Below the pieces are notes generated by a model. The model had not been told where the DNA came from and searched no databases. It worked only from the letters and a program-made list of their open reading frames with translations. A stretch of DNA of 6,955 nucleotides from assembly GCA_021775795.1 (NCBI GenBank), contig JAJFHB010000032.1, positions 1 through 6,955 of the forward strand, in the 5' to 3' direction. The position numbers and the translations under genes were made by a program. The stretch's first letter is position 1. Every line of letters begins with the position of its first letter. Source of the stretch: Hyphomicrobiales bacterium. GTDB lineage: Bacteria > Pseudomonadota > Alphaproteobacteria > Rhizobiales > JAJFHB01. This document shows positions 6,864-6,955 of the stretch, piece by piece.

Positions 6864-6883
6864 TCTTGAGGGGGTGCTCAAGA
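6864..6883. promoter_or_regulatory. 20-bp perfect-arm inverted repeat, candidate operator for the rightward gene
   Basis: TCTTGAG (6864-6870) and CTCAAGA (6877-6883) are perfect 7-bp arms around GGGGTG, with a possible extra G-T pair outside. The dyad lies 15 bp upstream of the TATAAG -10-like element, where an activator or repressor of the gene starting at 6922 would sit. The left arm and loop contain AGGGGGTG (6869-6876), which also occurs as a direct repeat 20 bp earlier (6849-6856), two helical turns apart. Confidence 0.4.
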
Positions 6884-6921
6884 TCAATTATCAGTGCATA
6901 TAAGCTGGCGGAGATGATCAC

Positions 6922-6955
6922 ATGCGCTTCATTACACGGTGGGCGGTTTTCGCTG
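6922..6955 (+). CDS. Start of a rightward gene, probable exported or membrane protein (3'-truncated)
   Basis: ATG at 6922 is preceded by GGAG about 8-9 nt upstream and begins MRFITRWAVFA before the window ends. The basic residues followed by a hydrophobic run are what a signal peptide or first membrane helix looks like. A periplasmic binding protein or transporter component would fit next to a catabolic enzyme, but eleven residues cannot identify a family. Another open frame starts at the ATG at 6914 but has no properly spaced ribosome site. The call rests on the ribosome site, the residue pattern and the position at the end of a divergent non-coding region. Confidence 0.45.
   Translation, partial: MRFITRWAVFA

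Larger units (their letters stand above)
6612..6921. other. 310-bp divergent non-coding region
   Basis: This stretch separates the ureohydrolase gene (leftward) from the apparent gene start at 6922 (rightward). I find no convincing coding sequence or tRNA. Reading leftward towards the ureohydrolase it holds, from its far end: a perfect dyad at 6864-6883, short E-box-like CACGTG repeats (6775-6780 and 6835-6840), a GCCGG-TG-CCGGC dyad (6793-6804), a G-rich tract (6698-6707), dyads at 6674-6691 and 6644-6657, and the ribosome site. On the plus strand TATAAG (6899-6904) resembles a -10 element for the rightward gene, but no good -35 is present. The region probably carries both promoters and their control sites. 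Confidence 0.6.

Noticed and set aside
6685..6921. 78-codon minus-strand frame in the non-coding region
   Set aside because: It starts at GTG with no good ribosome site. Its translation is low in complexity and unfamiliar, and it runs through several inverted repeats and overlaps likely control sites.
6612..6921. Guanidine riboswitch in the ureohydrolase leader
   Set aside because: I looked because the product is a ureohydrolase. The hairpins do not show the paired ACGR loops of the guanidine-II class or recognisable ykkC-type elements. A covariance-model search would settle it.

Overview
The window looks like a piece of a moderately GC-rich alphaproteobacterial chromosome, probably Hyphomicrobiales (Rhizobiales) or Rhodobacterales. 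This rests on protein style, codon use and gene packing; no rRNA or marker gene is present to fix the taxon. Coding density is high. I see no insertion sequence, tRNA, rRNA or CRISPR array.

Layout: (1) 1-702 (+) is the C-terminal three quarters of an ornithine cyclodeaminase/mu-crystallin family NAD(P)-dependent enzyme, cut by the window edge. (2) 734-4492 (-) is a compact three-gene operon for a molybdenum hydroxylase of the xanthine dehydrogenase/CO dehydrogenase superfamily, transcribed in the order FAD subunit, [2Fe-2S] subunit, molybdopterin subunit (the coxM-coxS-coxL order). Its large subunit has an atypical first cofactor loop, so the substrate is unknown. (3) 4493-4676 is a divergent control region with three inverted repeats, the best a 24-bp near-palindrome. 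(4) 4677-5606 (+) is a LysR-type regulator, very likely of the molybdenum hydroxylase operon. (5) 5658-6611 (-) is a ureohydrolase (agmatinase/guanidinobutyrase/arginase family) with all metal ligands intact. (6) 6612-6921 is a 310-bp non-coding stretch with several dyads. (7) 6922-6955 (+) is the likely start of another gene with a signal-peptide-like N-terminus.

Taken together, the genes suggest a catabolic island for a nitrogen-rich small molecule. The ureohydrolase would release urea from a guanidino compound. The Mo/FAD/[2Fe-2S] enzyme would oxidise an N-heterocycle or an aldehyde. The ornithine cyclodeaminase-like protein would handle the resulting amino or imino acid, and the LysR protein would sense a pathway compound. 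Each family assignment is well supported. The shared pathway and its substrate are inference from gene neighbourhood only.
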